Shown piece by piece: positions 8,998-17,561 of a stretch of DNA of 64,000 nucleotides (positions are counted from its first letter, which is position 1; every line of letters begins with the position of its first letter). The stretch is from contig JBGAGT010000016.1 of NCBI GenBank assembly GCA_044226535.1, positions 37,520 through 101,519 on the forward strand, given 5' to 3'. This stretch comes from VBCG01 sp044226535. Its GTDB lineage: Bacteria; Pseudomonadota; Gammaproteobacteria; Burkholderiales; Casimicrobiaceae. The position numbers were made by a program, and so were the translations under genes. A model generated the notes under the pieces. The model saw nothing but the letters and a program-made list of their open reading frames with translations, made no database searches and was not told the origin of the DNA.

Positions 8998-9897
8998 TCA
9001 ACGCAGTTCGCCGACCGCCACGGCGTCCATGTCGGTGTAGTCGACGTTGTCGCCCGCCATCGCCCAGACGAAGGAATAGCGCTGCGTGCCGACACCGCTA
9101 TGGATCGACCAGATGGGCGAGATCACCGCCTCCTCGTTGGCCACCACGATGTGCCGGGTCTCGGAAGGCTCGCCCATCAGGTGCAGCACGCGCGCGTCCT
9201 CGGCGAGGTCGAAGTAGAAGTAGACCTCGCAGCGCCGGTCATGGCGATGCGGCGGCATGGTGTTCCACACGCTGCCCGGCTCGAGCACCGTGAAGCCCAT
9301 CACCAGCTGGCAGGACGTCATCACCTCGGGATGGATCGACTGGTGGATGGTGCGCGCATTGGCGGTGGCGGCCGAGCCGAGCGCGAGGCGCCTGGCGTCG
9401 CCGAGGCCGACCTTGCGCGTCGCGTGTCGCGCATGCGCGGGTGCGCTGACGAGGTAGAAGCGCGCAGGCTCGGCGGCGCTCGTGCTCGCGAAGCTCACCT
9501 CGGCGGCACCCATTCCGACATACAGCGAGTCGAGCCTGGCGAGCGCATGCGAGTCGCCGTCGACCTCCACGCGGCCCGGCCCGCCGACGTTGATCACGCC
9601 GAGCTCGCGCCGGTCGAGGAAGCGCGGCGCGCCGATGGGCTTCAAGGCTTCGAGCGGCAAGCCCGCGTCGAGCGGCATCGCGCCGCCGATCACCATGCGG
9701 TCGACGTGGCTGTAGGTGAGCGCAACCGCGCCGGGCCGGAACAGCGACTGCACCAGGAAGCGCTGCCGCAGCGCCTCGGTGTCGTAGCCGCGCACCGCGT
9801 CGGCGTCGGCTGCGTGGCGCACCTCGAGGGTGGTACGGCCGTCGCGGGAGCGATAGCCTTCGCTCGACAGCGCGGCCTGGGGGATCGAAGCGTTCAT
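8998..9897 (-). CDS. kduI: 5-keto-4-deoxyuronate isomerase (KduI)
   Basis: Cupin-fold metal enzyme, 4-deoxy-L-threo-5-hexosulose-uronate ketol-isomerase, which turns the product of unsaturated uronates (from pectin or similar polyuronides) into 2,5-diketo-3-deoxygluconate for KduD. Family landmarks are GVINVGGPGRVEVDG, LYVGMGAAEVSFAS, NARTIHQSIHPEV and the metal-ligand stretch MPPHRHDRRCEVYFYFDL. The length of 299 residues is a little above the roughly 280 of well-studied members. Its ATG (9895-9897) overlaps the gntR stop as ATGA, so it should be co-translated with the regulator. 55 bp separate it from kduD. Confidence 0.95.
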   Translation of the reverse strand: MNASIPQAALSSEGYRSRDGRTTLEVRHAADADAVRGYDTEALRQRFLVQSLFRPGAVALTYSHVDRMVIGGAMPLDAGLPLEALKPIGAPRFLDRRELGVINVGGPGRVEVDGDSHALARLDSLYVGMGAAEVSFASTSAAEPARFYLVSAPAHARHATRKVGLGDARRLALGSAATANARTIHQSIHPEVMTSCQLVMGFTVLEPGSVWNTMPPHRHDRRCEVYFYFDLAEDARVLHLMGEPSETRHIVVANEEAVISPIWSIHSGVGTQRYSFVWAMAGDNVDYTDMDAVAVGELR

Positions 9898-10772
9898 CGG
9901 CGCGGCTCCTTGTGCAGGTCGAGTTCCTCGTAGAAGAAATCCGGGTTGACGCGGCGGATGTCCTCCATGCTGATGCGCAGCCCCTCGAGATGGCCCTGCA
10001 TCGCCCGCGCCGCCGCGTCGGGGTCGCCGCGCTCGATGGCGTCGACCACCGCGGCGTGCTCGCGCATCACCCGCGGCATGCGTCCCGGCTGCGGCAGCGT
10101 CAACAGGCGGTAGCGGTCGACCTGCGTCTTCACGCCTTGCACCAGCGTCCAGATTCCGGGGTAGCCGCCCGCCGCGGCCACCGCGGCATGGAAGGCCTCG
10201 TCGGCGCGATGGAAGGCGAGCCGGTCGTCGGTGGCGGCGGCTTCCTGCTGCCGCTCGATCAGCGCGCGCAGCGCCGTGACGTCGCTGCGGCGCGCGCGCT
10301 CCGCCGCCGCGCGTGCCGTGACGTCCTCCAGCGCCTTGCGCACCACGATCGCCTCGGGAAGCGCCGCGAGCGGGATGCGCGCGACGAAGGTGCCCGACTT
10401 GACGACCGTGTCGACCAGGCCCTCGGCCGCAAGCCGCAGCAGCGCCTCGCGCACCGGCGTGCGGCTCACGCGGTGCGCCGCGGCGATTTCCATTTCGGCG
10501 ATGGGCTCGCCCGGCGCCCGCCGCAGCCACACGATCTCGTCGCGCAGCATCCGGTACACCGATTCCGCGGCCGTGCGCGGCCGGCCGGATCGATCGGCGC
10601 CGCGCGGAAGCGCGAGGACGCCGTCGCCGGCAGTCGCCGGTGCGCGCGCCGCGCCCTTGTGGGCGGCGGGCTTCGGCGCGCGGGGCTTGCGGACGGGTCG
10701 GGGCATCGGCGGCGGTGGTCGGTCGTCGCGTAACGCGATGGGGTGCATTCGCGATGGTACTTGCACGGCCAT
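9894..10772 (-). CDS. GntR-family (FadR/FCD subfamily) regulator of the uronate locus
   Basis: Cytosolic transcription factor with an N-terminal winged helix (about residues 65-130; AHRVSRTPVREALLRLAAEGLV is the recognition-helix region) and a C-terminal all-helical FCD effector domain (about 140-270) that usually binds a small carboxylate. It opens the gntR-kduI-kduD operon and diverges from the TRAP transporter genes, so it probably represses both and is relieved by a uronate intermediate (inference). The start is uncertain: ATG 10772 directly abuts the operator palindrome, while ATG 10748 and 10706 are in frame. The first 60 residues are low-complexity Pro/Arg/Ala. Confidence 0.9.
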   Translation of the reverse strand: MAVQVPSRMHPIALRDDRPPPPMPRPVRKPRAPKPAAHKGAARAPATAGDGVLALPRGADRSGRPRTAAESVYRMLRDEIVWLRRAPGEPIAEMEIAAAHRVSRTPVREALLRLAAEGLVDTVVKSGTFVARIPLAALPEAIVVRKALEDVTARAAAERARRSDVTALRALIERQQEAAATDDRLAFHRADEAFHAAVAAAGGYPGIWTLVQGVKTQVDRYRLLTLPQPGRMPRVMREHAAVVDAIERGDPDAAARAMQGHLEGLRISMEDIRRVNPDFFYEELDLHKEPRR

Positions 10773-10779
10773 AGTATAT

Positions 10780-10791
10780 CTAATATATTAG
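10780..10791. promoter_or_regulatory. 12-bp palindrome CTAATATATTAG, candidate GntR operator
   Basis: A perfect dyad in an isolated AT-rich patch between the divergent gntR and TRAP-permease genes. Its position, 43 bp before the permease start and 8 bp before the longest gntR start, and the local AT content fit a shared operator/promoter for an autoregulated FCD-type GntR protein. The assignment to this regulator is an inference. Confidence 0.5.
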
Positions 10792-10834
10792 CAATCGGAG
10801 CAGCACTTCGAGGACTCTGGGAGGAGGAGGGCGA

Positions 10835-12736
10835 GTGGCTGTGATCTCCGCATCGCCCGCCGTCGCCGCCACGGTGCCCGCAGAGGCACCCGCGTCGACG
10901 GCGGACGGCGTCTTCCTGCGCAGCATCGACGCACTGGCGGTCGCACTGGTCGTGGCCGCATTGCTGGGCGAGCTCGCGATCGTGCTGGGCAACGTGTTCG
11001 CGCGCCTGTTCCTGCACCACTCGTTCCTGTGGGGCGACGAGATCGCGCGGCTCGCCCTTTCGGTCCTCGCCTTCGTCGGCGGTGCGGTCGCCTACCGGCG
11101 CAGGCAGCACGCGTTCGTGCGCGTGCTGCTCAACGCCTGCCCGCGCGGCGTGCAGGCCGCCTGCCTCGCGCTGGCGGACGTGCTGGTGCTGTTCTGCGCG
11201 CTGCTGGTGCTGTACGCCTCGGTGGAGTTCATCGCCACGAGCTGGGGCGAGCGCACCCCCATCCTGCAGTGGCCGACAGCCGTCATCGCCCTGCCGCTGC
11301 CCGTCGGCATGCTGCTGCTCGCGTGCTACGCGCTGCGCCACCTGCGCAACGAGCACCGCGGGCGCGGCCTCGCCGCCGCGCTGGTACTGGTCGCCGTGCT
11401 GCTCGCGCTCGCGGCGTCGCAGCCCGCGTGGCGCAGCTGGTTCGCCGGCGACACGGCGATCTCCGGCGTCCTGCTGTTCTTCCTGGTCGCGATCTTCGCC
11501 GGGGTGCCCGTGGGCTTCGTGCTGCTGCTGGCGACCGCTGCCTACGTCGCGGGCACCGGCAGCGCGTCGATGGTCGTGCTGCCGCAGAGCATGGTCAACG
11601 GCACCGGGAACTTCATCCTGCTGGCGGTGCCCTTCTTCATCCTCGCGGGGCTGGTGATGGAGCGCGGCGGGATCAGCACGCGGCTGGTGCGATTCATCCA
11701 GGCGCTGGTGGGCCACGTCCGCGGCGGCCTCCTCCAGGTCGCGGTCGTGAGCATGTACCTCGTCTCCGGACTCTCGGGGTCCAAGCCCGCCGACGTCGCG
11801 GCGGTCGGGACGGTGATGCGCGACGAGCTCTCCGAGCGCCACGGCGAAGCCGAAGGCGCGGCGGTGCTCGCCGCCTCCGCCGTGATGGGCGAAACGGTGC
11901 CCCCCAGCATCGCCATGCTGATCGTCGGGTCGATCACCAGCGTGTCGGTCGCGGGCATGTTCATCGCCGGGCTGGTGCCGGCCGCCGTCATGGCACTCGG
12001 CCTGATGCTGCTGATCTGGTTCCGCGCGCGCCGGCACGAGGGCCCGCGCGCGCGCCGCGCACCGCTCGCCACCGTGCTGCGCGCCGGCCGCGCGGCCGTC
12101 CTGCCGCTGCTGCTGCCCGGGCTCCTGCTCGGCGGCATCCTGTTCGGCGTCGCGACCCCCACGGAAGTGGCGGCCTTCGCCGTGGTCTACGGCGCCGCGC
12201 TGGCGATGCTGGTCTACCGCGAGATGGACGTGGCCGGCCTGATGCGCGCGGTCGCCGACGCCGCGGCGCTGACCGGCGTGCTGATGTTCATCTTCGCGGC
12301 GGCCTCGGGCTTCTCGTGGACGCTCACCATCGCCTACCTGCCGCAGCGCCTGGTCGAGGTCCTGCACTCCTTCGGCAACAGCAACGCGATCTTCATGCTG
12401 GGGTCGATCGTGCTGCTGATCGTGGTCGGCGTGCTGCTCGAGGGCCTGCCCTCGCTCAACGTGCTCGCGCCGCTGCTGCTGCCGATCGCCGGCAAGCTCG
12501 GCCTCTCGGAGCTGCATTACGCGCTGGTGCTGATCATCGCCATGGGCGTCGGTGGCTTCATGCCACTCGCCGGCATCGGCTTCTACGTGTGCTGCGCGGT
12601 GATGCGCAGCGACATCGAGGCGGCCTCGCGCGCCATGCTGCCCTACCTCGGCATGGTCATCGCGGGCCTGCTGGTGGTCGCGTTCGTCCCCTGGCTCACG
12701 CTGTTCCTGCCGCACTACTTCGGCTTTCGCGGGTAA
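10835..12736 (+). CDS. TRAP transporter fused permease, DctQ-DctM
   Basis: Sodium-coupled inner-membrane permease for carboxylates, with the small (DctQ) and large (DctM) subunits in one 633-residue chain. Residues about 25-170 form the four-helix DctQ part (FLWGDEIARLALSVLAFVGGAVAYRRRQHA is the hallmark). From about 205 on it is DctM, with SGLSGSKPADVAAVGTVM and MGETVPPSIAMLIVGS. The GTG start is preceded by a strong GGAGGAGG Shine-Dalgarno. It is followed 40 bp later by dctP. Divergence from gntR-kduI-kduD suggests that uronates or keto-deoxy-uronates are the cargo (inference). Confidence 0.94.
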   Translation: MAVISASPAVAATVPAEAPASTADGVFLRSIDALAVALVVAALLGELAIVLGNVFARLFLHHSFLWGDEIARLALSVLAFVGGAVAYRRRQHAFVRVLLNACPRGVQAACLALADVLVLFCALLVLYASVEFIATSWGERTPILQWPTAVIALPLPVGMLLLACYALRHLRNEHRGRGLAAALVLVAVLLALAASQPAWRSWFAGDTAISGVLLFFLVAIFAGVPVGFVLLLATAAYVAGTGSASMVVLPQSMVNGTGNFILLAVPFFILAGLVMERGGISTRLVRFIQALVGHVRGGLLQVAVVSMYLVSGLSGSKPADVAAVGTVMRDELSERHGEAEGAAVLAASAVMGETVPPSIAMLIVGSITSVSVAGMFIAGLVPAAVMALGLMLLIWFRARRHEGPRARRAPLATVLRAGRAAVLPLLLPGLLLGGILFGVATPTEVAAFAVVYGAALAMLVYREMDVAGLMRAVADAAALTGVLMFIFAAASGFSWTLTIAYLPQRLVEVLHSFGNSNAIFMLGSIVLLIVVGVLLEGLPSLNVLAPLLLPIAGKLGLSELHYALVLIIAMGVGGFMPLAGIGFYVCCAVMRSDIEAASRAMLPYLGMVIAGLLVVAFVPWLTLFLPHYFGFRG

Positions 12737-12776
12737 CCGTCGCCGCGCCGCGGCGACGCATCGAGAGGAGATCGTC

Positions 12777-13784
12777 ATGGATCGCAGAACGTTTCTCAAG
12801 ACCGGCGCGGGCGCCACCGCCGGCGCCACGCTGGCCGCGCCCTGGGTCGCGCGCGCAGCCGAGCCCCTGACGCTGCGCTGGGCGCACTTCGCGCCCGAGG
12901 ACCACCCCGCCAACGTCGCCTGCAAGCAATTCGCGAAGAACGTGGAAGCGCGCACCAACGGCGCGATCAGGGTGAACATCTTCCCCAACAACGTGCTGGG
13001 CGGCCCACCCGAGCAGGCGCAGCAGGTCAAGCTCGGCACCATCGACATGGGCCTGCCCACGCAGGGCCAGCTCGACAAGTACGACACCGCGTTCGCGGCG
13101 GTGCTGCTGCCCTTCGTCTTCGACAGCCCGCAGCAGGCCTACAAGGTGCTCGACGGCCCGGCGATGGGCTGGCTCGCGCCGCGCGCCGAGAAGCAGGGCT
13201 TCGTGCTGCTGTCCAACTGGGAATACGGCTTCCGCAACCTCACCAACAGCGCGCACCCCATCAACGTGCCGGACGACGTCAAGGGGCTCAAGATCCGCAC
13301 CCCGCCCGAGTTGCAGATCCAGGCGTCGATGGAGGCGCTTGGCGGGATCGTGCAGGCGATCGCGTTCCCGGAGCTCTACCTCGCGCTTTCGCAGAAGGTG
13401 GTCGACGGCGAGGAGAACCCGATCGCCGTCATCTACTTCAGCAAGTTCTACGAAGTGCAGAAGCACCTCGCGCTGACCCACCACGTCTACAACAACATGA
13501 TCCACACCATCGGCGTCGGGACCTGGCGCAAGCTCACGCCGGCACAGCAGGCGATCTTCCGCGAGGAAAGCGCGGCGGCCGGCAACCTGATGCGCAAGCA
13601 GATCGGCGACGGGGAGGCGCAGCAGATCGACAAGCTGGTCGCCGCCGGGATGCAGGTGACGCGCCCCGACCTCGCGCCCTTCCGCGCGCGGATGGGGCCC
13701 GCCTACAAGCGCATCGCAGCCTACGCGGGCGAGGACAACGTCAAGACCTTCCAGGCGATGGTCGAGTCGAGCCGCAAGGGTTGA
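12777..13784 (+). CDS. TRAP transporter substrate-binding protein DctP
   Basis: Periplasmic binding protein delivering a carboxylate ligand to the DctQM permease just upstream. The N-terminus MDRRTFLKTGAGATAGATLAAP is a twin-arginine type signal ending near ARA. The mature part shows the DctP features: QFAKNVEARTNGAIRVNIFPNNVLGGPPEQAQQVKLG, and IRTPPELQIQASMEALGG with the conserved Arg that pairs with the ligand carboxylate. Length is 335 residues. GAGAGGAGA lies just before the ATG. Context points to a uronate-type ligand, but nothing in the sequence fixes it. Confidence 0.94.
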   Translation: MDRRTFLKTGAGATAGATLAAPWVARAAEPLTLRWAHFAPEDHPANVACKQFAKNVEARTNGAIRVNIFPNNVLGGPPEQAQQVKLGTIDMGLPTQGQLDKYDTAFAAVLLPFVFDSPQQAYKVLDGPAMGWLAPRAEKQGFVLLSNWEYGFRNLTNSAHPINVPDDVKGLKIRTPPELQIQASMEALGGIVQAIAFPELYLALSQKVVDGEENPIAVIYFSKFYEVQKHLALTHHVYNNMIHTIGVGTWRKLTPAQQAIFREESAAAGNLMRKQIGDGEAQQIDKLVAAGMQVTRPDLAPFRARMGPAYKRIAAYAGEDNVKTFQAMVESSRKG

Positions 13785-13788
13785 GCCG

Positions 13789-13834
13789 CCGGCGGGGGCC
13801 GCCGCCGCGCCAGGCCGGCGGGGGCCGCCGCCGC
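13789..13834. repeat. Two tandem copies of a 20-bp GC block (period 26)
   Basis: The block CCGGCGGGGGCCGCCGCCGC occurs at 13789-13808 and again at 13815-13834, filling the gap between the convergent dctP and auxiliary-lipoprotein genes. Each copy can fold on itself. It may serve as a bidirectional transcription stop, but there is no T-run. Confidence 0.6.
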
Positions 13835-13835
13835 A

Positions 13836-14540
13836 CTAGGCCGGCGGCTTGACCGCCGCGAGGTCGCGCGCGAGCTCGGCGAGCACCTCGCCGAGCGCCT
13901 TGTTCAGCGCCTCGACATACGCGGCCGCGGAGGTGTCGCGCACGGGGATGCGGCGCTCGTAGGTGTGCGTCCAGAACGGCACCGAGCCCGCGCGGTCGCG
14001 CGACAGGTAGAACGTGATCGACAGCCTCGCGCCGATGTCGCCGGCGTTGCGCTGGTCCGCGTAGAGCTCGCCCACGAACGCGTCGAGCACCCAGTCCGCG
14101 TCGGCCGGCGTGCCTGGCGCCGAGACGCGCGCGAACACTCCGGCGTCGCGCAACGCACGCGAGGTCGCCTCGGCGATCATCGGCGCGGGCGGCGTGATGA
14201 ACTCGTGGTAGAAGTCGGTGGAAAAGCGCAGGTCGCCCTCGCGCACCACGAACTGCCGGTCGCGGAACGCGCCGCCGACGGTGAAGATGCCCACGCGCAG
14301 CGACTCGGCCCTCGGTGCCGCCGCCCTGGCCGGCACGGCGGGAGCGAGCAGGAAGGTCTCCTTGACCGGCGCCGGGCGCGTGAAGCTGCAGCCCCCGGCC
14401 GCGAGCAGCGCCGCGGCCGCGAGCGCCACCGCGACGGCACGCGCCGTCCTGCCGCCGGGCAGCTTGCCGGCTGGAGCGGCGGTTGCGGGGGCCGTTGCGT
14501 GCGCGCGCCGCGCGCTGCGTTCGACGTCGGTGGAAATCAT
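13836..14540 (-). CDS. ABC/MCE transport auxiliary lipoprotein (PqiC/LptE-like)
   Basis: Outer-membrane lipoprotein component expected to work with the MCE protein and MlaEF-like ABC proteins encoded directly upstream. A long N-terminal extension precedes the signal segment ending LAAGGC, the lipobox. The mature domain has the family traits FLLAP near the start, FRDRQFVVREGDLRFSTDFYHEFITPPAPMI, and a C-terminal half with LDAFVGELYAD. Length is 234 residues. Its ATG overlaps the stop of the MCE gene as ATGA. Which lipid moves, and in which direction, is not visible from sequence. Confidence 0.85.
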   Translation of the reverse strand: MISTDVERSARRAHATAPATAAPAGKLPGGRTARAVAVALAAAALLAAGGCSFTRPAPVKETFLLAPAVPARAAAPRAESLRVGIFTVGGAFRDRQFVVREGDLRFSTDFYHEFITPPAPMIAEATSRALRDAGVFARVSAPGTPADADWVLDAFVGELYADQRNAGDIGARLSITFYLSRDRAGSVPFWTHTYERRIPVRDTSAAAYVEALNKALGEVLAELARDLAAVKPPA

Positions 14541-15598
14541 GGCTTGCGCTCCAGCGGTGGCGGCGGCTGGCCGAACAGCAGGTTCGACGGATAGCGCTTG
14601 GCGTCCTCGGTGAGGTCGCGCAGGTTGTCGGTGATGCGGCGCAGGTTCTCGACGGTCGTGGCGAGGTCGGCCTCGCCGCCGCCGGTGATGCGGTCGAGCC
14701 GCGACAGCGTGCGCTCGAGGTGGGCGATGCTCGACGCGAGCCGCGGGTCGGAGACCAGCGCCCGCACGCTCTCCACGGCGGCACTCGCGTCCTGCGGCAG
14801 CTTCTGGAACGCGGGATTGGCCAGCGTCTTCTTGAGCTCGGCATTGGTCTCGCGCAGCTCGGCCATCAGGCCCTGCGCCTCGTCGGAGAGCTTCCGGGTC
14901 TGCAGGCCCTCGAGCGTGCTGTCGAGCCTGCCCAGCGTCGCATTGGCGCGCTTGGACAGCTCGGCGGTATCGATCGCGCCGAGGCGGTCGTTGGCGGTGA
15001 CCAGCAGCTTGTTGAGGTTCGCCACGGTGCCCTCGACGTCGAGCTTGTGCAGGCGATCGAGGATCTCCTGCGCCGCATTGACGAAGGCCGTCACGGTCGA
15101 CGGCGCGCTGGGGATCCAGATATTGATCGGCTGCCACTGGATCTGCATCACCGGCGGCGGCGGGTCGACATAGTCCATCTCGAGGTAGTTGGTGCCGGTG
15201 ATGCCCTGCGGGGCGAGCCGTATGCGCAGGCCGCGCTCGACCTCCTTGCCGGCGTTGTCGGGGTTGGCGATGTCGCCGGCCGCGGCACGGCCGCCGAAGA
15301 GGCGCGGGTTGATCTGCATCTCCACCATCACGTAGCGCGCGCGCTCCGACATCGGCCGCTCCTGCTGGTAGACGTTGTAGGTGAAGCCGATCGCCGTGAC
15401 CTCGCCCACCGCCACGCCGCGGTACTTGAGCTTGGAGCCGACGTCGAGACCCTGCACCGACTCGTTGAAGTAGGTCTCGATGGTGATCTTGCGCTCGAAC
15501 CAGCGTCCCGAGCCGATGATCATGGTGACGAGGATGCCGGCGATCACCGCGCCGATGACGAACAGGCCGAGCTTGAAGTAGTTGGCGGACTGGCTCAT
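14537..15598 (-). CDS. mlaD-like: MCE-family (MlaD-like) lipid-transport protein
   Basis: Single-pass inner-membrane protein with a periplasmic MCE domain. TM helix at residues about 8-28 (YFKLGLFVIGAVIAGILVTM); MCE domain about 38-150 with NESVQGLDVGSKLKYRGVAVGEV. A long C-terminal helical region (about 170-330) is likely to form the hexamer needle or coiled coil. At 353 residues it is much longer than E. coli MlaD (about 183), resembling single-MCE proteins of Burkholderiales ABC operons. 13 bp separate it from the upstream ATPase gene, and it overlaps the downstream lipoprotein gene. Confidence 0.92.
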   Translation of the reverse strand: MSQSANYFKLGLFVIGAVIAGILVTMIIGSGRWFERKITIETYFNESVQGLDVGSKLKYRGVAVGEVTAIGFTYNVYQQERPMSERARYVMVEMQINPRLFGGRAAAGDIANPDNAGKEVERGLRIRLAPQGITGTNYLEMDYVDPPPPVMQIQWQPINIWIPSAPSTVTAFVNAAQEILDRLHKLDVEGTVANLNKLLVTANDRLGAIDTAELSKRANATLGRLDSTLEGLQTRKLSDEAQGLMAELRETNAELKKTLANPAFQKLPQDASAAVESVRALVSDPRLASSIAHLERTLSRLDRITGGGEADLATTVENLRRITDNLRDLTEDAKRYPSNLLFGQPPPPLERKP

Positions 15599-15611
15599 CG
15601 CGGGAACCCGG

Positions 15612-16436
15612 TCACGCCGCGCGCGCGGCGTCGGCGGGCGCCTCGGCCTCGCGGTTGAAGAAGCGGCGCACGAAGGGCACGTCGCTGTGCTCGCGGAGCT
15701 CGTGCGGGTCGCCGATGGCGACGACGCCGCGCTTCTCCTTGTCGAGCATGACCACGCGGTCGGCGATGGCGAAGATGCTGGCGAGCTCGTGGGTGACGAT
15801 CACGAAGGTCACGCCGAGCGTGTTCTTGAGGCGCAGGATCAGCGCGTCGAGCTCGGCCGAGGTGATGGGGTCGAGGCCCGCCGAAGGCTCGTCGAGGAAC
15901 AGGATCGGCGGGTCGAGCGCCATGGCGCGCGCGATCGCCGCGCGCTTCTGCATGCCGCCCGAGATCTCGTTGGGGAGGTGGCCGGTGAAGCGGTCGAGGC
16001 CGACCAGCTCGAGCTTCATGCGGGCGATGAGGTCGATGGCGTCGGGAGGCAGCGCGGTGTACTCCTCGAGCGGCAGGCGCACGTTCTCGGCGAGCGTCAT
16101 CGAGCCGAACAGCGCGCCCGACTGGTACATGACGCCGATGCCGCGCAGGATCTCCTTGCGCGCCTCGCCCTCGGCGTGGGTGAAGTCGCGCCCGTCGATG
16201 GTCACCGTCCCCGCGATCGGGGGGTAGAGCCCGATCATGTGCTTCAAGAGCGTGCTCTTGCCGCTGCCCGAGCCGCCGAGGATCACCAGCACCTCGCCGC
16301 GGCGCACCGAGAAGCTGACGTGCTCGAGGATCGCGCGGTCGCCATAGCCGACCGACAGGTCGTCGACCACGATCGCCGTGTCGTCCGCGGGGGCGGGATC
16401 GGCGTGGGGCTCGTTGGCGGGGCCGGGGGACGCCAT
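15612..16436 (-). CDS. mlaF-like: MlaF-like ABC transporter ATP-binding protein
   Basis: Cytosolic ATPase of the MCE lipid transporter. Walker A is GGSGSGKST, the signature is NEISGGMQKRAAIARAMA, Walker B is PILFLDEPSAGLDP, and the H-loop lies in VIVTHEL. The unusual SGGM signature with AGLDP is typical of MlaF/Ttg2A proteins. I start it at ATG 16436 (274 residues), where the N-terminal DDTAIVVDDLSVGYGD fits the fold. Its start overlaps the permease stop by one base (TGATG). The frame is open further upstream, but that part lies inside the permease gene. Confidence 0.93.
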   Translation of the reverse strand: MASPGPANEPHADPAPADDTAIVVDDLSVGYGDRAILEHVSFSVRRGEVLVILGGSGSGKSTLLKHMIGLYPPIAGTVTIDGRDFTHAEGEARKEILRGIGVMYQSGALFGSMTLAENVRLPLEEYTALPPDAIDLIARMKLELVGLDRFTGHLPNEISGGMQKRAAIARAMALDPPILFLDEPSAGLDPITSAELDALILRLKNTLGVTFVIVTHELASIFAIADRVVMLDKEKRGVVAIGDPHELREHSDVPFVRRFFNREAEAPADAARAA

Positions 16437-17548
16437 CAGATGTCGAGCACGAAGTACAGGTACGCGAAGATGCCGTCGACGATGACCAGCAGGATGATGC
16501 CCGAAACCACCGCGCGTGTCGCGCTGTCGCCGACCGCCGACGCGCCGGCCGCCGTCTGCAGGCCGCGCAGGCACCCCACCGCGGCGATCAGGAAGGCGAA
16601 CACGAAGGACTTCACCCAGCCCGCGAAGAAGTCGACCGGCCCCACCGCGGAATCGAGCTCCTTGAAGAAGGTCACCAGCGGGATCGAGAACGACTGCATG
16701 GTGAGCGCGCCGCCGGTGAGCGCCACGAGGTTGGCGAACAGCGTGAGCAGCGGCGTCATCAGCAGCGCCGCGATGATGCGCGGCGTCACCAGGAAGCGCA
16801 CCGGGTCGAGGCCCATCGTCGTCAGCGCGTCGACCTCCTGGTTCACCGTCATGGTGCCGATCTCGGCGGCGAAGGCCGCGCCCGAGCGCCCCGCCAGCAG
16901 GATCGCCGTCATCAGCGGTCCCAGCTCGCGCAGGATGGACAGGCCGAGCAGGTCGGCGACGAAGATCTCCGCGCCGAACCGCCGCATGGGCACCGCCGAC
17001 TGGAAGGCGAGGATCAGGCCGAGCAGGAACGAGATCAGCGCCACGATCGGCAGCGCGTCGGCGCCCACGCGCTCGCAGATGCGCCACACGTCGCGCCAGC
17101 GCACGCTCGAAGGATGCGCCACCGCGTAGGCGAGCGCGGCGGAGAGCGAACCCACGAAGGTGACCATGGCACGCAGGTCGCGGCCCATGCCGGCGGCCGC
17201 CTTGCCGATCTCGGTGACGACGTCGGTGCGCTTCTCGGGCGGGTCGAGGTCGTGCTCGAGGCGCTCGAGGTCGAACTGGCGGTACAGCGTGGCGACCTGG
17301 TCGCTCATGCGCACCACCTCGACGGGGGCGGGCCGCGGGTGCGAGGTGAGGTCGACCAGCAGCGCGATGCCGGCGCCGTCGCAGAACTCGATGCCGCCGG
17401 CGTCGACCGTGGCGGGGCGCGCGGGCGCCTCGGCGAGCGCGCGGTGCGCGCCTTCCCACAGGCGCGTGACGCCCGCGGCGTCGAGGCGTCCCGACAGCGC
17501 GAGCACGCGGCGCCCGTCGGGGGTGTCGCTGATCGCCAGGGACGCCAT
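16436..17548 (-). CDS. mlaE-like: STAS-MlaE fused ABC permease
   Basis: Inner-membrane permease of the MCE transporter with a STAS (MlaB-like) domain fused in front. Residues 1-100 carry the STAS fold (VLALSGRLDAAGVTRLW, then VDAGGIEFCDGAGIALLVDL with the conserved D-GAG turn). From about 130 the MlaE domain follows, with AFQSAVPMRRFGAEIFVADLLGLSILRELGPLMTAILLAGRSGAAFAAEIGTM, split here by family knowledge. In E. coli MlaB and MlaE are separate proteins, so this fusion replaces an mlaB gene. No mlaC homologue is seen nearby. 13 bp downstream of the SlyB-like gene. Confidence 0.93.
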   Translation of the reverse strand: MASLAISDTPDGRRVLALSGRLDAAGVTRLWEGAHRALAEAPARPATVDAGGIEFCDGAGIALLVDLTSHPRPAPVEVVRMSDQVATLYRQFDLERLEHDLDPPEKRTDVVTEIGKAAAGMGRDLRAMVTFVGSLSAALAYAVAHPSSVRWRDVWRICERVGADALPIVALISFLLGLILAFQSAVPMRRFGAEIFVADLLGLSILRELGPLMTAILLAGRSGAAFAAEIGTMTVNQEVDALTTMGLDPVRFLVTPRIIAALLMTPLLTLFANLVALTGGALTMQSFSIPLVTFFKELDSAVGPVDFFAGWVKSFVFAFLIAAVGCLRGLQTAAGASAVGDSATRAVVSGIILLVIVDGIFAYLYFVLDI

Positions 17549-17561
17549 CAGCGCCCCGCCT

